A DNA stretch of 64,000 nt from contig NZ_CYSB01000040.1 in NCBI RefSeq assembly GCF_001458255.1, positions 248,001 through 312,000 on the forward strand. The letters run 5' to 3'. A program made the position numbers and the translations under genes. The notes beneath the pieces are model-generated. The model was not told the DNA's origin. It ran no database searches and saw only the letters and a program-made list of their open reading frames with translations. This stretch comes from Thalassovita autumnalis (lineage in GTDB: Bacteria; Pseudomonadota; Alphaproteobacteria; Rhodobacterales; Rhodobacteraceae). Shown one piece after another: positions 52,476-61,745 of this stretch (its first letter is position 1; each line of letters opens with the position of its first letter).

Positions 52476-53279
52476 ATGTCGAAAATTCTGGTTATGACCG
52501 ATCTGCACCTCGTGGTGCCGCCTGAAACCATCATCGATCTCAGCCCGGCGGAACGTTTGGCCGAAGGATTGGCCCATGCCGCCAAGATGCACCCGGATGC
52601 CGACCATCTGGTTTTGACCGGCGATCTGACCAACGAGGGCACGCCCGCGCAATATGCAGTTCTGCAACCTCTGCTGGCGGATCTGCCCTGGCCCGCCACC
52701 ATGTTGATGGGCAATCACGATCTACGCGAACCGTTCCGCGCCAGTTTCCCCGACGCGCCGGTGACCGAGGATGGTTTCGTGCAAGCGGTGATCGATCTGC
52801 CCGATGTGCGCCTGATCACGCTGGACACTTTGGACACCGAAGCTGAGGTCCTGCATTCCGGCGTCCTCTGCCCGGCCCGCCTGAACTGGCTGAAGGCGGC
52901 GCTGGAAGGGGCGGAGGGCAAGCCCTGTCTGGTGTTCCTGCATCATCCGCCGTTTGACACCGGGTTTAACGGGATGGACGGCATCGGGCTGACCAATGCG
53001 CCCGAACTGCTGGCGCTGACCGCAGAGTACAATGTGCGCCACCTCTTTGCCGGGCATATCCACCGCACCATCACCGCCACTGTCGCCGGCCAGTCCATGA
53101 CCGTGTTCAAAAGCACCTGTCACCAGATGCCGATGCTTTTGGGGCAAGAAGGATTTGGCCATTCCGTACCGGAGCCGGGCGCCTATGGCATCATCCTCAC
53201 CCGGGGTGAGGATGTGATCGTCCACACCGAGGATTTCACCCTGCCAGAGATGGAAAACAAGGACTTTGAGGCGCATTAA
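52476..53279 (+). CDS. Metallophosphoesterase, CpdA (3',5'-cyclic-AMP phosphodiesterase) type
   Basis: The 267-residue calcineurin-like phosphoesterase has the five metal motifs in order: MTDLHLVV (D-x-H), LTGDLTNEG (G-D), MGNHDLREPF (G-N-H-D), FLHHPPFDTGF (H) and FAGHIHRTI (G-H-x-H). The class III cyclic nucleotide phosphodiesterases have this layout; the substrate is inferred. ATG 52476 is chosen because the 40-codon upstream extension is not family-like. It is convergent with the thiolase gene. Confidence 0.88.
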   Translation: MSKILVMTDLHLVVPPETIIDLSPAERLAEGLAHAAKMHPDADHLVLTGDLTNEGTPAQYAVLQPLLADLPWPATMLMGNHDLREPFRASFPDAPVTEDGFVQAVIDLPDVRLITLDTLDTEAEVLHSGVLCPARLNWLKAALEGAEGKPCLVFLHHPPFDTGFNGMDGIGLTNAPELLALTAEYNVRHLFAGHIHRTITATVAGQSMTVFKSTCHQMPMLLGQEGFGHSVPEPGAYGIILTRGEDVIVHTEDFTLPEMENKDFEAH

Positions 53280-53299
53280 GCACCTCAAAAGAGTTCTGT

Positions 53300-54460
53300 T
53301 TAGGTTTTGGCCACCTCAAGGATGGAAACATGGGCCGCCACCGCGGCACCGCCCATGTTGAACACCAGCCCCATATTGGCATCGGGATGCTGCATGCCGT
53401 CCGCTTGCCCTGTGACCTGACGCGCGACCATCGTGTGCATCGACACGCCCGTCGCGCCGATCGGGTGGCCCTTGGCCTTCAACCCGCCCGACAGGTTCAC
53501 CGGCAGGCGTCCCCCGGCCTGCACCACACCGTCGCGCAGCAGGCTCGCCCCCTGCCCGCGTGGCGCGAGGCCCATCGCCTCATAGATCAGCAACTCGGCA
53601 ATGGTGAAACAGTCATGCACCTCAGCGACATCCATATCGTTGACGGTGATGCCCGCCCGCTCATAGGCCAACGCCATCGCCCGGCTGGGCCCTTCAAAGC
53701 CCACCAGATCCCGCCCCGCCATCGGCAACAGGTCATTCACATGCGCAACCGAGCGGATCTTAACCGCCTTTTGCACATCCCCCAGCAGATCTTCCGCCAC
53801 CAAAACCACCGCAGCGGCACCGTCTGACACCAGCGAACAATCGGTCTTTTTCAACGGGGCCGCGATCATCGGGTTGCGGTCACTTTCGGTGGCGCAAAAC
53901 TCCAGGTCCAAAGGTTTCTGCAACTGCGCCAGCGGGTTGTTCACCGAATTTCCATGGTTCTTGGCGGCGATCTGGGCCAATGCCATCGATTGGTCGCCAT
54001 ATTCAGCGAAATAGGCTTTGGCAAATTCGGCAAAAACACCGGGGAAGGAAATACCTGCCTCGGTCCGCTGATAGGCCGCGCGCCCCAGCGCCTGCGTCAC
54101 CTCGGGGCCGGGCAGATGGGTCATCATCTCAGCCCCGACAACCAGCGCCACCTTGCATTCGCCCGCCAGGATCGCCTGACGTGCGGCGTGAATTGCGGCA
54201 GATCCTGTGGCACAGGCGTTTTCCACCCGCACCGCCGGTTTGAACCGCAGATCGGGATCGATTGACATCATCAGCGAGGAGGCAAAGCCATCATCCACCA
54301 TGCCCGCGTTGAAATGACCCAGCCACATGCCGTCCACCTCAGCCGCCGGGATCCCCGCATCCGCCAGCGCTTCACGCCCGGCCTCCACAATCAACTGTTC
54401 CAAACTCTGATCGCTCAGGCGGCCAAATTTGGTGTGCCCCCAGCCAACGATGTAAACCAT
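53300..54460 (-). CDS. Thiolase-family acyl-CoA acetyltransferase (SCP2-thiolase-like)
   Basis: The 386-residue protein has an N-terminal thiolase domain with the acyl-enzyme Cys in VENACATGSAAIHAARQAI, and a C-terminal domain with the HDCFTIAELL and GGLKAKGHPIGATGVSMH motifs. The last canonical Cys-x-Gly motif is replaced (FNMGGAAVAAHVS), as in SCP-x and archaeal thiolase-like proteins, so the direction and substrate are uncertain. It is divergent from the PAS-LuxR gene across 93 nt. Confidence 0.88.
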   Translation of the reverse strand: MVYIVGWGHTKFGRLSDQSLEQLIVEAGREALADAGIPAAEVDGMWLGHFNAGMVDDGFASSLMMSIDPDLRFKPAVRVENACATGSAAIHAARQAILAGECKVALVVGAEMMTHLPGPEVTQALGRAAYQRTEAGISFPGVFAEFAKAYFAEYGDQSMALAQIAAKNHGNSVNNPLAQLQKPLDLEFCATESDRNPMIAAPLKKTDCSLVSDGAAAVVLVAEDLLGDVQKAVKIRSVAHVNDLLPMAGRDLVGFEGPSRAMALAYERAGITVNDMDVAEVHDCFTIAELLIYEAMGLAPRGQGASLLRDGVVQAGGRLPVNLSGGLKAKGHPIGATGVSMHTMVARQVTGQADGMQHPDANMGLVFNMGGAAVAAHVSILEVAKT

Positions 54461-54553
54461 TTTGCATCCCTCCTATGCTTGCAGCAAAGAATGCAGCTGT
54501 CATTTCTGCGATCAATTGGTAGAAATACGCGCAATCTAGGGGAGAGGGGCATT

Positions 54554-55096
54554 ATGGATATCGCGGATCTGGGCTTTGAATTTGCCCCTATTGGCCTGTG
54601 TATGCTGGAAAACCGCGTGATCCGGGGCTGCAACCGCCAGTTTGCCGAAACCTTTGGCGGCAGCGTTGACAGTTTCACCGATGTGCCCTTTGCCGAGTTT
54701 TACGTCAGCCCCGAAGATTACGAAAACATCGGTGCACGTGGGTTGGCCGCCATGTCCGAAACCGGCCGCTATTCCGACGAGCGGGTGATGACCCGCCGGT
54801 CGGGCGAAATGTTCTGGTGCCGGGTGCGTGGTGTGTCGCTCACCCCCGAAGATCCGTTTCAGCGCGGCATCTGGTCGGTGACGGATCTTTCAGATGAACG
54901 CCCGATTGTAGAACTGACCCAGCGCGAACGCGAGGTGGCGATCCTGACCTGCCGCGGCCTGACCAGCAAAGAGATCGGTCTGGAGCTGGACCTGTCTTAT
55001 CGCACGGTTGAGGTCTATCGCGCCCGGCTGCTGGAAAAATTTCAGGCCCGCAAGCTGGCGGAATTGGTCGCAAAACTCTCGGGCATGCCGCTTTGA
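54554..55096 (+). CDS. PAS-LuxR-type transcriptional regulator
   Basis: The 180-residue protein has a PAS domain (residues ~1-115; FEFAPIGLCMLENRVIRGCNRQFAETFGG, MTRRSGEMFWCRVRGVSL) followed by a LuxR helix-turn-helix (LTQREREVAILTCRGLTSKEIGLELDLSYRTVEVYRARLLEKF). It has no receiver or autoinducer-binding domain. The strong GGAGAGGGG site fixes ATG 54554. The divergent thiolase gene is the likely target. The PAS ligand is unknown. Confidence 0.88.
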   Translation: MDIADLGFEFAPIGLCMLENRVIRGCNRQFAETFGGSVDSFTDVPFAEFYVSPEDYENIGARGLAAMSETGRYSDERVMTRRSGEMFWCRVRGVSLTPEDPFQRGIWSVTDLSDERPIVELTQREREVAILTCRGLTSKEIGLELDLSYRTVEVYRARLLEKFQARKLAELVAKLSGMPL

Positions 55097-55302
55097 TTCT
55101 GCGGCCCCGGCCCAGCAACAGAAGGGCCATAGCGTGTTCTGCGAAGCTTTTTTTGACAATTCCCCTCGAAATTTTCTGCACGAAACCCCATTTTGCCCCC
55201 CAGATGGGCGCTTTCCGCTTCGTCAAGGATGGCGTATAAGCCCTCCAGATGGGGATAGGGCGGATCCGTACATGCGCCCACCACAAACCGGTCGAGGGAA
55301 TG

Positions 55303-55815
55303 ATGACTAATAAGAAACACGACTCCGACGTCGAATTTATTCAGGCTCTGGCAGAGCTGCTGGCAGACAACGATCTGACTGAGCTGGAAGTGATGCGTGA
55401 ATATGGTGACAACGACAGCCTCAACGTTCGCGTGAGCCGCGCCAGCCAGACCGCCATTCAGGTCGCAGCCCCGGTCGCCGCAGCCCCTGTTGCTGCCGCA
55501 CCTGCCGCCGCCCCCGCCGCAGCCGCCCCGGCTGCCGCACCCGCCGCGGCCCCTGCCGCCGCAGAGGATCCCGCCAGCCATCCTGGCGCCGTGACCTCGC
55601 CCATGGTCGGCACCGTTTACCTTCAGGCAGAGCCCGGCGCCCCGTCCTTTGTCAGCGTTGGCAGCCAGGTCAGCGAAGGCCAGACCCTGCTGATCATCGA
55701 AGCGATGAAAACCATGAACCAGATCCCGGCCCCGAAATCGGGCACCGTGAAGCGTATTCTGGTCGAAGACGGCGGTGCCGTTGAGTTCGGCGCCCCTCTG
55801 GTCATCATCGAGTAA
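55303..55815 (+). CDS. accB: Acetyl-CoA carboxylase biotin carboxyl carrier protein
   Basis: The 170-residue carrier has an N-terminal helical region ([29 protein letters not shown]), a flexible Ala/Pro linker (~55-90) and a biotinyl domain with the biotinylated K136 in EAMKTMNQ and the thumb insertion [11 protein letters not shown]. It delivers carboxyl groups from AccC to the carboxyltransferase for malonyl-CoA synthesis. Two adjacent ATGs (55300, 55303) exist; spacing from GAGGGA favours the second. It lies 9 nt upstream of accC. Confidence 0.95.
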   Translation: MTNKKHDSDVEFIQALAELLADNDLTELEVMREYGDNDSLNVRVSRASQTAIQVAAPVAAAPVAAAPAAAPAAAAPAAAPAAAPAAAEDPASHPGAVTSPMVGTVYLQAEPGAPSFVSVGSQVSEGQTLLIIEAMKTMNQIPAPKSGTVKRILVEDGGAVEFGAPLVIIE

Positions 55816-55824
55816 GGCCGCGCC

Positions 55825-57171
55825 ATGTTCGATAAAATCCTGATTGCGAACCGGGGGGAGATCGCGCTGCGCGTGATCCGCGCCTGCCGCGAGATGGGCA
55901 TCAAATCGGTAGCGGTCCACTCGACCGCGGATGCCGATGCCATGCACGTGCGCATGGCGGATGAATCCGTCTGCATCGGCCCGCCTTCCGGCACCGAAAG
56001 CTACCTGTCGATCCCGGCCATCATTGCCGCCTGTGAAGTCACTGGTGCGCAGGCGATCCACCCGGGCTACGGCTTCCTCTCTGAGAATGCGAACTTCGTA
56101 CAGATCGTTGAGGATCACGGGCTGACCTTTATCGGCCCGACCGCGGAACACATCCGCGTCATGGGTGACAAGATCACCGCCAAAGACACCATGAAAGAGC
56201 TGGGCGTTCCTTGCGTTCCCGGTTCTGACGGTGGCGTGCCTGATCTGGCCGCAGCGAAACGCATTGGTGACGAGATCGGCTATCCAGTGATCATCAAGGC
56301 AACCGCTGGTGGTGGTGGCCGTGGCATGAAAGTGGCGCAAACCGCCGCTGACATGGAAGAGGCGTTTATGACCGCACGTGCAGAGGGCAAAGCCGCCTTC
56401 GGCAACGATGAGGTCTATATCGAGAAATACCTCACCACCCCGCGCCACATTGAGATCCAGGTCTTTGGCGACGGCAAAGGCAAAGCGGTTCACCTGGGTG
56501 AGCGCGATTGCTCGCTGCAGCGCCGTCACCAGAAGGTGTTTGAAGAGGCCCCCGGCCCCTGCATCACCCCAGAAGAGCGTGCTGCGATCGGTAAGGTCTG
56601 TGCGGATGCGGTTGCCAAGATCAACTATATCGGCGCCGGCACCATTGAGTTCCTCTATGAAAACGGTGAGTTCTACTTCATTGAGATGAACACCCGTCTG
56701 CAGGTGGAACACCCGGTCACCGAGAGCATCTTTGGTGTTGATCTGGTGCGTGAACAGATCCGTGTAGCCGAAGGCATGCCCATGTCCTTCAGCCAGGAAG
56801 ATCTGGAAATCAACGGCCACTCGATCGAGGTGCGGATCAACGCAGAAAAGCTGCCGAACTTCGCCCCCTGCCCCGGCAAGATCACCCAGTTCCACGCCCC
56901 CGGCGGTCTGGGTGTGCGGATGGATTCGGCGCTTTATGACGGCTATTCGATCCCACCCTATTACGACAGCCTGATCGGCAAGCTGATCGTGCACGGTCGT
57001 GACCGTGCCGAGGCGCTGGCCCGTCTGGACCGTGCGCTGGGTGAATTGATCGTGGACGGTATCGACACCACGCTGCCGCTGTTCACAGCGCTGCTGCAGG
57101 AAGATGACATCCACACCGGCAACTACAACATCCACTGGCTGGAAAAGTGGTTGGACGCAAACATGGGCTAA
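55825..57171 (+). CDS. accC: Acetyl-CoA carboxylase biotin carboxylase subunit
   Basis: This 448-residue ATP-grasp enzyme carboxylates the biotin of AccB using bicarbonate. Motifs are [21 protein letters not shown], the Gly-rich ATP loop [35 protein letters not shown] and [18 protein letters not shown] with the metal-binding Glu and catalytic Arg. Its length matches the family. It is cotranscribed with accB, and aat follows 73 nt later. Confidence 0.97.
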   Translation: MFDKILIANRGEIALRVIRACREMGIKSVAVHSTADADAMHVRMADESVCIGPPSGTESYLSIPAIIAACEVTGAQAIHPGYGFLSENANFVQIVEDHGLTFIGPTAEHIRVMGDKITAKDTMKELGVPCVPGSDGGVPDLAAAKRIGDEIGYPVIIKATAGGGGRGMKVAQTAADMEEAFMTARAEGKAAFGNDEVYIEKYLTTPRHIEIQVFGDGKGKAVHLGERDCSLQRRHQKVFEEAPGPCITPEERAAIGKVCADAVAKINYIGAGTIEFLYENGEFYFIEMNTRLQVEHPVTESIFGVDLVREQIRVAEGMPMSFSQEDLEINGHSIEVRINAEKLPNFAPCPGKITQFHAPGGLGVRMDSALYDGYSIPPYYDSLIGKLIVHGRDRAEALARLDRALGELIVDGIDTTLPLFTALLQEDDIHTGNYNIHWLEKWLDANMG

Positions 57172-57244
57172 GGCCCCGCCGGGGCCGCAGGCGATCCTGC
57201 GGCCCCGTTTCGGATCAAGGGGCGTTTTTCCAGAGGATAGGCGT

Positions 57245-57892
57245 TTGAAAGACGAGTTCACGCTCACCCCTCAGATCCTGCTTTCGGGCTATGCCCAGGG
57301 CATTTTCCCCATGGCAGAGAGTCGCGATGACCCCGAGGTGTTCTGGGTCGATCCGCGCCACCGTGGGATTTTCCCCCTCGACAGCTTCCACATTTCCAGA
57401 TCGCTGGCCCGCCGGCTGCGCAAAGAGGATTATGAGATCCGGATCAACGGCGATTTCGAAGCCGTGCTGAACGGCTGCGCGGATCGCGATGAAACCTGGA
57501 TCAACCCCACCATCCACGCGCTTTATATGTCGCTGAACGCCATGGACCGCGCCCATTCGCTGGAGGTCTGGATGGACGGTGAACTGGCGGGGGGCGTCTA
57601 CGGTGTCACGCTGGGCCGGGCCTTTTTTGGCGAGAGCATGTTCAGCTACCGCCGCGATGCCTCAAAGATTGCGTTGGCCTATCTGGTGGATCACCTGGTG
57701 CAGACCGGTTTCACCCTGTTTGACACCCAGTTCATCACGCCACACCTTGCCTCGCTTGGGGCGGTGGAGATCCCGCGCCAGGCCTATCAGGCGCTGCTGC
57801 GGGAGGCATTGCGTGAAGGCGCTTTTTTCAACGTTGAGGGTGTCGATCACTCAGCCGCAGGTGTGTTGCAGCGCAACGGCCAGACGTCATAA
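57245..57892 (+). CDS. aat: Leucyl/phenylalanyl-tRNA--protein transferase
   Basis: The 215-residue enzyme adds Leu or Phe to N-terminal Arg or Lys of proteins, marking them for ClpAP degradation by the N-degron pathway. Motifs are LLSGYAQGIFPMAESRDDPEVFWVDPRHRGIFPLD, WINPTIHALYMSLN and FFGESMFSYRRDASKIALAYL. The start is a TTG at 57245 with AGAGGA upstream; no in-frame ATG fits. It follows accC, a conserved order. Its 3' end overlaps the convergent DUF2155 gene by 46 nt. Confidence 0.93.
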   Translation: MKDEFTLTPQILLSGYAQGIFPMAESRDDPEVFWVDPRHRGIFPLDSFHISRSLARRLRKEDYEIRINGDFEAVLNGCADRDETWINPTIHALYMSLNAMDRAHSLEVWMDGELAGGVYGVTLGRAFFGESMFSYRRDASKIALAYLVDHLVQTGFTLFDTQFITPHLASLGAVEIPRQAYQALLREALREGAFFNVEGVDHSAAGVLQRNGQTS

Positions 57893-58212
57893 CGCGCATG
57901 ATCCAGCGCGTTCAGCGCCGGGGCTGAGGCCATCATCCAGCCACGAAACATCGGGGCCTCTTTGCCAATGCCCTGAATGGTGACAAAGGCGTAAGCATCC
58001 CCAGACGGGTTGCCCACCGGATAACGGCATTCCCCCAGAGACACCCGCAGATCGCCAAACACGGCCTCACCGCCATTTGGGATCTCCATATCCGTGGTTT
58101 CCCCGTTCACCTTGTCCAGCCCGCGCAGAACGCCACCGGTTCCCGGGCTAACCTCTTCTGCCACCGACGGCAGCGCCAGAAGCAATGAGAAGACTGCAGC
58201 GATGCGGATCAT
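57847..58212 (-). CDS. DUF2155 exported protein
   Basis: The 121-residue protein has a cleavable signal (MIRIAAVFSLLLALPSVAE). The mature domain matches DUF2155: LRGLDKVNGETTDMEIPNGGEAVFGDLRVSLGECRYP, GIGKEAPMFRGWMMASAPALNALDHARYDVWPLRC. The two Cys may form a disulfide. The function is unknown. The gene overlaps the mlaD-type gene by four bases (ATGA) and the convergent aat gene by 46 nt. Confidence 0.88.
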   Translation of the reverse strand: MIRIAAVFSLLLALPSVAEEVSPGTGGVLRGLDKVNGETTDMEIPNGGEAVFGDLRVSLGECRYPVGNPSGDAYAFVTIQGIGKEAPMFRGWMMASAPALNALDHARYDVWPLRCNTPAAE

Positions 58213-58655
58213 TCGTCGCCTCCGGACACAAACTTCATCAACAGCGAAATCAACGAGACGGAGCCTTGGGTGTCTTCGATTTCGGATCCCGGCTCAAAGT
58301 TGAAGGGGGATCCGCCCGGGACAATCTCTACAAAGTTGCCGCCCAGCAGCCCCTCGGAGCTGATCACAACGGCGCTGTCGTCAGGAATGTCGATCCCGTC
58401 TTTCAGCAGAAATTCAGTGTCCGCGCGGAAGGTCTGCGGGTTCAGGGCGATATCCGTGACGGTGCCGATCTTAACACCGGCCAAGCGCACGTCAGAACCA
58501 ACGCTGATCCCTTCCAGTGAACGGAACGACGCGCTGAGCGGATAGCCGTCAGACTGCACGGTAAACCCGGTGACCTGCCCTGCATAAAGGACAAAGCCCA
58601 CAGCGGCGGCCAAGACCGCGGCACCTACAGCAACTTCGGTGGGATTGGTGGACAT
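58209..58655 (-). CDS. mlaD: MlaD-family lipid-transport protein
   Basis: The 148-residue protein has an N-terminal membrane anchor (EVAVGAAVLAAAVGFVLYAG) and an MCE domain (YPLSASFRSLEGISVGSDVRLAGVKIGTVTDIAL ... LGGNFVEIVPGG). MlaD forms the periplasmic hexameric ring of the Mla phospholipid-trafficking ABC system. The other mla genes are not beside it. ATG 58655 begins MSTNPTEV. Position after the NDUFA12 gene and before DUF2155 is conserved in alphaproteobacteria. Confidence 0.9.
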   Translation of the reverse strand: MSTNPTEVAVGAAVLAAAVGFVLYAGQVTGFTVQSDGYPLSASFRSLEGISVGSDVRLAGVKIGTVTDIALNPQTFRADTEFLLKDGIDIPDDSAVVISSEGLLGGNFVEIVPGGSPFNFEPGSEIEDTQGSVSLISLLMKFVSGGDE

Positions 58656-58684
58656 AGGTGCCCCCTTACGCCTGCTCTTGCGCC

Positions 58685-59068
58685 TTATTCGGGCGACCAT
58701 GCCTCATAGTCGCGCCGCTCAGACGGCTCAGAGCGACGGATCGATCCGGCAGGAGCATAGGCCATCGCAGTACCGGTGAGGTTTTCCAGATGCGGCTTTT
58801 CCCAGTCCTTATGGACCAGCGGCTTATCAGTCGGCAGCTCATCAAAGGTGTGATGCAACCAGCCATGCCAGTCAGGGCTGATGCGGCTGGCCTCAACCTC
58901 ACCATTGTAGATAACCCAGCGACGTTTGCCGTCTTTGGAAGTGTAGAACACGTTGCCCTGATCGTCCTCGCCCACTTTCACGCCTTTGCGGGCAGTGTAG
59001 AGCTGGGTGTTGAGGGTCTGACCGTCCCACCAGGTGACGGCGCGCAGCAGGGTGTTCAGGATGCCCAT
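58685..59068 (-). CDS. NDUFA12-family NADH:ubiquinone oxidoreductase accessory subunit
   Basis: The 127-residue homologue of the mitochondrial complex I subunit NDUFA12 (B17.2) is found in alphaproteobacterial complex I. Motifs are [24 protein letters not shown] and [36 protein letters not shown]. It stabilises the hydrophilic arm. The start is ATG 59068; a long upstream in-frame extension overlaps the clpX terminator region and is unlikely. It lies 29 nt upstream of the mlaD-type gene. Confidence 0.93.
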   Translation of the reverse strand: MGILNTLLRAVTWWDGQTLNTQLYTARKGVKVGEDDQGNVFYTSKDGKRRWVIYNGEVEASRISPDWHGWLHHTFDELPTDKPLVHKDWEKPHLENLTGTAMAYAPAGSIRRSEPSERRDYEAWSPE

Positions 59069-59201
59069 TGAGTCTCTCCGCAATAAGTTACCGGAAGATA
59101 TGGACCATATGCCCCTCAAGGTCCAGTGGTGGGGGGCCTGTAGCAGTTGTTTTCCGGTCCCGTTAGGTGCATCAAGCCGCCACTCAAGGCCCAGACAAGC
59201 A

Positions 59202-59236
59202 AAAGCCCGCCACCGGAACCATCCGGGACGGGCTTT
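59202..59236 (-). terminator. Terminator of clpX
   Basis: AAAGCCCG (59202-59209) and CGGGCTTT (59229-59236) enclose an inner CCGGA/TCCGG stem. A T-tract follows on minus, ~20 nt after the clpX stop. Confidence 0.75.
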
Positions 59237-59255
59237 GGTAAAGCGAAACGTCAGA

Positions 59256-60518
59256 TCAGCTGGCGCTGGCTTCTTCTTTTTTCTCACCGTGGATCATCAG
59301 CGGCTGCGCGTCCGAGGTCACGGCCTCTTCGTTCACAACAACCTCTGTCACGCTGTCCTGACCCGGCAGGTCAAACATGGTGTCCAGCAGGATATCTTCG
59401 AGGATCGACCGCAGACCACGGGCGCCGGTTTTACGCTCAATCGCGCGTTTGGCGATGGCTGACAGAGCATCATCGGTGAACGACAGCTGCACCTCTTCCA
59501 GCTCGAACAGACGCTGGTACTGCTTGACCAAGGCGTTTTTCGGCTGGGTCAAAATGGTGACCAGCGCGTCCTGATCCAGATCTTCCAGTGTTGCCAGAAC
59601 CGGCAGACGGCCGACAAATTCCGGGATCAGGCCGAATTTCAGCAGATCTTCGGGTTCCAGATCCTTGAAGACCTCACCCACACCGCGTTCGTCGTTTTCA
59701 CGCACGTCCGCGCCAAAGCCCATGGCCGAGCCTTTGCCGCGCTGGCCAATGATCTTGTCCAGACCGGCGAATGCACCGCCACAGATGAACAGGATGTTCG
59801 TGGTGTCGACCTGCAGGAACTCCTGCTGCGGATGCTTACGGCCACCCTGAGGCGGAACCGAAGCCACGGTCCCTTCCATCAGCTTCAGCAGTGCCTGCTG
59901 CACGCCCTCACCCGAAACATCGCGGGTGATTGATGGGTTTTCCGACTTGCGGGTGATTTTATCCACTTCGTCGATGTAGACGATGCCACGCTGCGCGCGT
60001 TCCACATTGTATTCCGAGGCCTGCAACAGCTTCAGAATGATGTTTTCAACATCCTCACCCACATAGCCCGCTTCGGTCAGCGTGGTGGCATCTGCCATGG
60101 TGAAAGGCACATCCAGAATACGCGCAAGGGTCTGGGCCAGCAGCGTTTTACCGCAACCGGTTGGACCGATCAGCAGAATGTTCGATTTCGACAGTTCGAT
60201 ATCGCCCGATTTCTGCGCGTGGTTCAGACGTTTGTAGTGGTTGTGAACCGCCACCGACAGCACCCGCTTCGCCATCGCCTGACCGATCACGTAATCGTCC
60301 AGAACGTTGCAGATATCCATCGGGGTTGGCACCCCTTCCGAGGATTTCAGGCCCGCGCTCTTGGTCTCTTCCCGGATGATATCCATGCACAGCTCAACGC
60401 ATTCATCACAGATGAACACGGTTGGGCCGGCAATCAGCTTTCGCACCTCATGCTGGCTCTTGCCGCAGAAGGAGCAGTAAAGCGTGTTCTTGCTGTCGCC
60501 ACCGGTATTCGTCGCCAT
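59256..60518 (-). CDS. clpX: ATP-dependent Clp protease ATP-binding subunit ClpX
   Basis: This 420-residue AAA+ unfoldase has an N-terminal C4 zinc domain ([30 protein letters not shown]), Walker [16 protein letters not shown], Walker [12 protein letters not shown], the pore loop and IGF-like ClpP-docking region (around MGFGADVRE), and sensor-2 [12 protein letters not shown]. It feeds substrates to ClpP. A hairpin terminator separates it from clpP by 150 nt, so it may have its own promoter as well. Confidence 0.97.
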   Translation of the reverse strand: MATNTGGDSKNTLYCSFCGKSQHEVRKLIAGPTVFICDECVELCMDIIREETKSAGLKSSEGVPTPMDICNVLDDYVIGQAMAKRVLSVAVHNHYKRLNHAQKSGDIELSKSNILLIGPTGCGKTLLAQTLARILDVPFTMADATTLTEAGYVGEDVENIILKLLQASEYNVERAQRGIVYIDEVDKITRKSENPSITRDVSGEGVQQALLKLMEGTVASVPPQGGRKHPQQEFLQVDTTNILFICGGAFAGLDKIIGQRGKGSAMGFGADVRENDERGVGEVFKDLEPEDLLKFGLIPEFVGRLPVLATLEDLDQDALVTILTQPKNALVKQYQRLFELEEVQLSFTDDALSAIAKRAIERKTGARGLRSILEDILLDTMFDLPGQDSVTEVVVNEEAVTSDAQPLMIHGEKKEEASAS

Positions 60519-60624
60519 TTCGTCCCTTTCAGGCCTGAAGTCTCAGGTTACTCAGATGCTGCCGTCTGGCTGTCCTGCATCCCTTGGAGAGATAGCTTAA
60601 GACAGCCCTCAGGCAGCCACAATG

Positions 60625-60659
60625 CAAAAACGTCACACGGGCGCGTTAACGCCCGTGTG
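60625..60659 (-). terminator. Terminator or attenuator between clpP and clpX
   Basis: CACACGGGCG (60634-60643) pairs perfectly with CGCCCGTGTG (60650-60659). On minus, ACG then TTTTT follows. It lies right after the clpP stop and could limit read-through into clpX. Confidence 0.75.
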
Positions 60660-60667
60660 TCTTAGGT

Positions 60668-61303
60668 TCAGCTGTCGCCGTCGTCGCCGGTTTTAGCGCG
60701 GTTGGTGACAATCTCGTCAATCAGGCCCCATTCCTTGGCCTCTTCCGGCGACATGAAGTTGTCGCGTTCCAGACCGGCTTCAACCTCCTCATAGGTGCGG
60801 CCGGTGTGCTTGACGTAAATCTCATTCAGACGGGTTTTCAGCTTCTGGGTTTCCTGCGCGTGGATCATGATATCCGTCGCCTGACCCTGATAACCGCCCG
60901 AGGGCTGGTGCACCATCACGCGGGAGTTCGGCAGCGAGAAGCGCATGCCGGCCTCACCTGCGGTCAGCAGGAGCGAACCCATCGAGGCCGCCTGGCCAAT
61001 CACCAGGGTCGAAACCTTGGGTTTGATGTACTGCATGGTGTCGTAGATCGACAGACCCGAGGTCACAACGCCACCGGGTGAGTTGATATACATCGAGATT
61101 TCTTTAGACGGGTTCTCCGCCTCAAGGTGCAGCAGCTGGGCAACGATCAGCGAGGACATGCCGTCATGCACCGGACCGTTGAGGAAAATGATGCGCTCTT
61201 TCAGCAGGCGCGAGAAAATATCATAAGCCCGCTCCCCACGGCTGGTCTGCTCAACCACCATAGGCACCAGGGTATTCATGTAAGTATCAATCGGATCGTT
61301 CAT
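60668..61303 (-). CDS. clpP: ATP-dependent Clp protease proteolytic subunit
   Basis: The 211-residue serine protease subunit has the catalytic triad S107 ([11 protein letters not shown]), H132 (VMVHQPSGG) and D181 ([12 protein letters not shown]). The N-terminal axial loop and handle region are normal. It assembles into a tetradecamer working with ClpX, and with ClpA for Aat-generated N-degrons; aat is 3 kb away. It is upstream of clpX in the same direction. Confidence 0.97.
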   Translation of the reverse strand: MNDPIDTYMNTLVPMVVEQTSRGERAYDIFSRLLKERIIFLNGPVHDGMSSLIVAQLLHLEAENPSKEISMYINSPGGVVTSGLSIYDTMQYIKPKVSTLVIGQAASMGSLLLTAGEAGMRFSLPNSRVMVHQPSGGYQGQATDIMIHAQETQKLKTRLNEIYVKHTGRTYEEVEAGLERDNFMSPEEAKEWGLIDEIVTNRAKTGDDGDS

Positions 61304-61745
61304 AGTCGCCTGCCTGTTACTGTCAGAAGCACACTTATCAGCAAGGTGCTAATTGAGTCTTAGTCTTGCCCCCTCTGGCCTGCAAGGGGACCCCTCCGAA
61401 TTAATGGGGTGCGCCACCAATCCCATAACCCTTGGCGTCAACAACGACAAAGGCGGCACTGGCGGCGACAACCCGTTAACCTCAAAAGAGGTTTCAAGTT
61501 CCGTGCCAGCATCTGCGCCATCTTCTGACAGGCGGACATGAGCATATTTGCGACATATGCGACCACCCCACTCGCTTAGCGTCACTAAAATTTGTCGCCA
61601 TTTTACGCAAATGTGACGCATCGCGTATTGGCGCCCCACGGAAGGCTGATATTTTGCGACACCAAGTTGTCGCGATCCCGTTGCCCGAGGTCGCAGAGCG
61701 ACACAAAACATGGTACCATTCCAGCTCGGCACCAAAGGGGGAGAC
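61304..61745. other. 442-nt gap between clpP and the GlxA-family gene, with clustered GCGAC/GTCGC sites
   Basis: No supportable gene is seen. From 61548 the region contains TTGCGACA (61548-61555), TGCGAC (61558-61563), TTGTCGCC (61592-61599), TTGCGACA (61654-61661) facing TTGTCGCG (61667-61674), and GTCGC-AGA-GCGAC (61690-61702). The spacing suggests operators of the AraC-type regulator that begins at 61746, on top of its promoter. The clpP promoter must lie in the left part. Confidence 0.5.

Noticed and set aside
55042-57267. 741-codon antisense frame over accB-accC
   Set aside because: Mirror of highly conserved accBC; no family motifs and no ribosome site.
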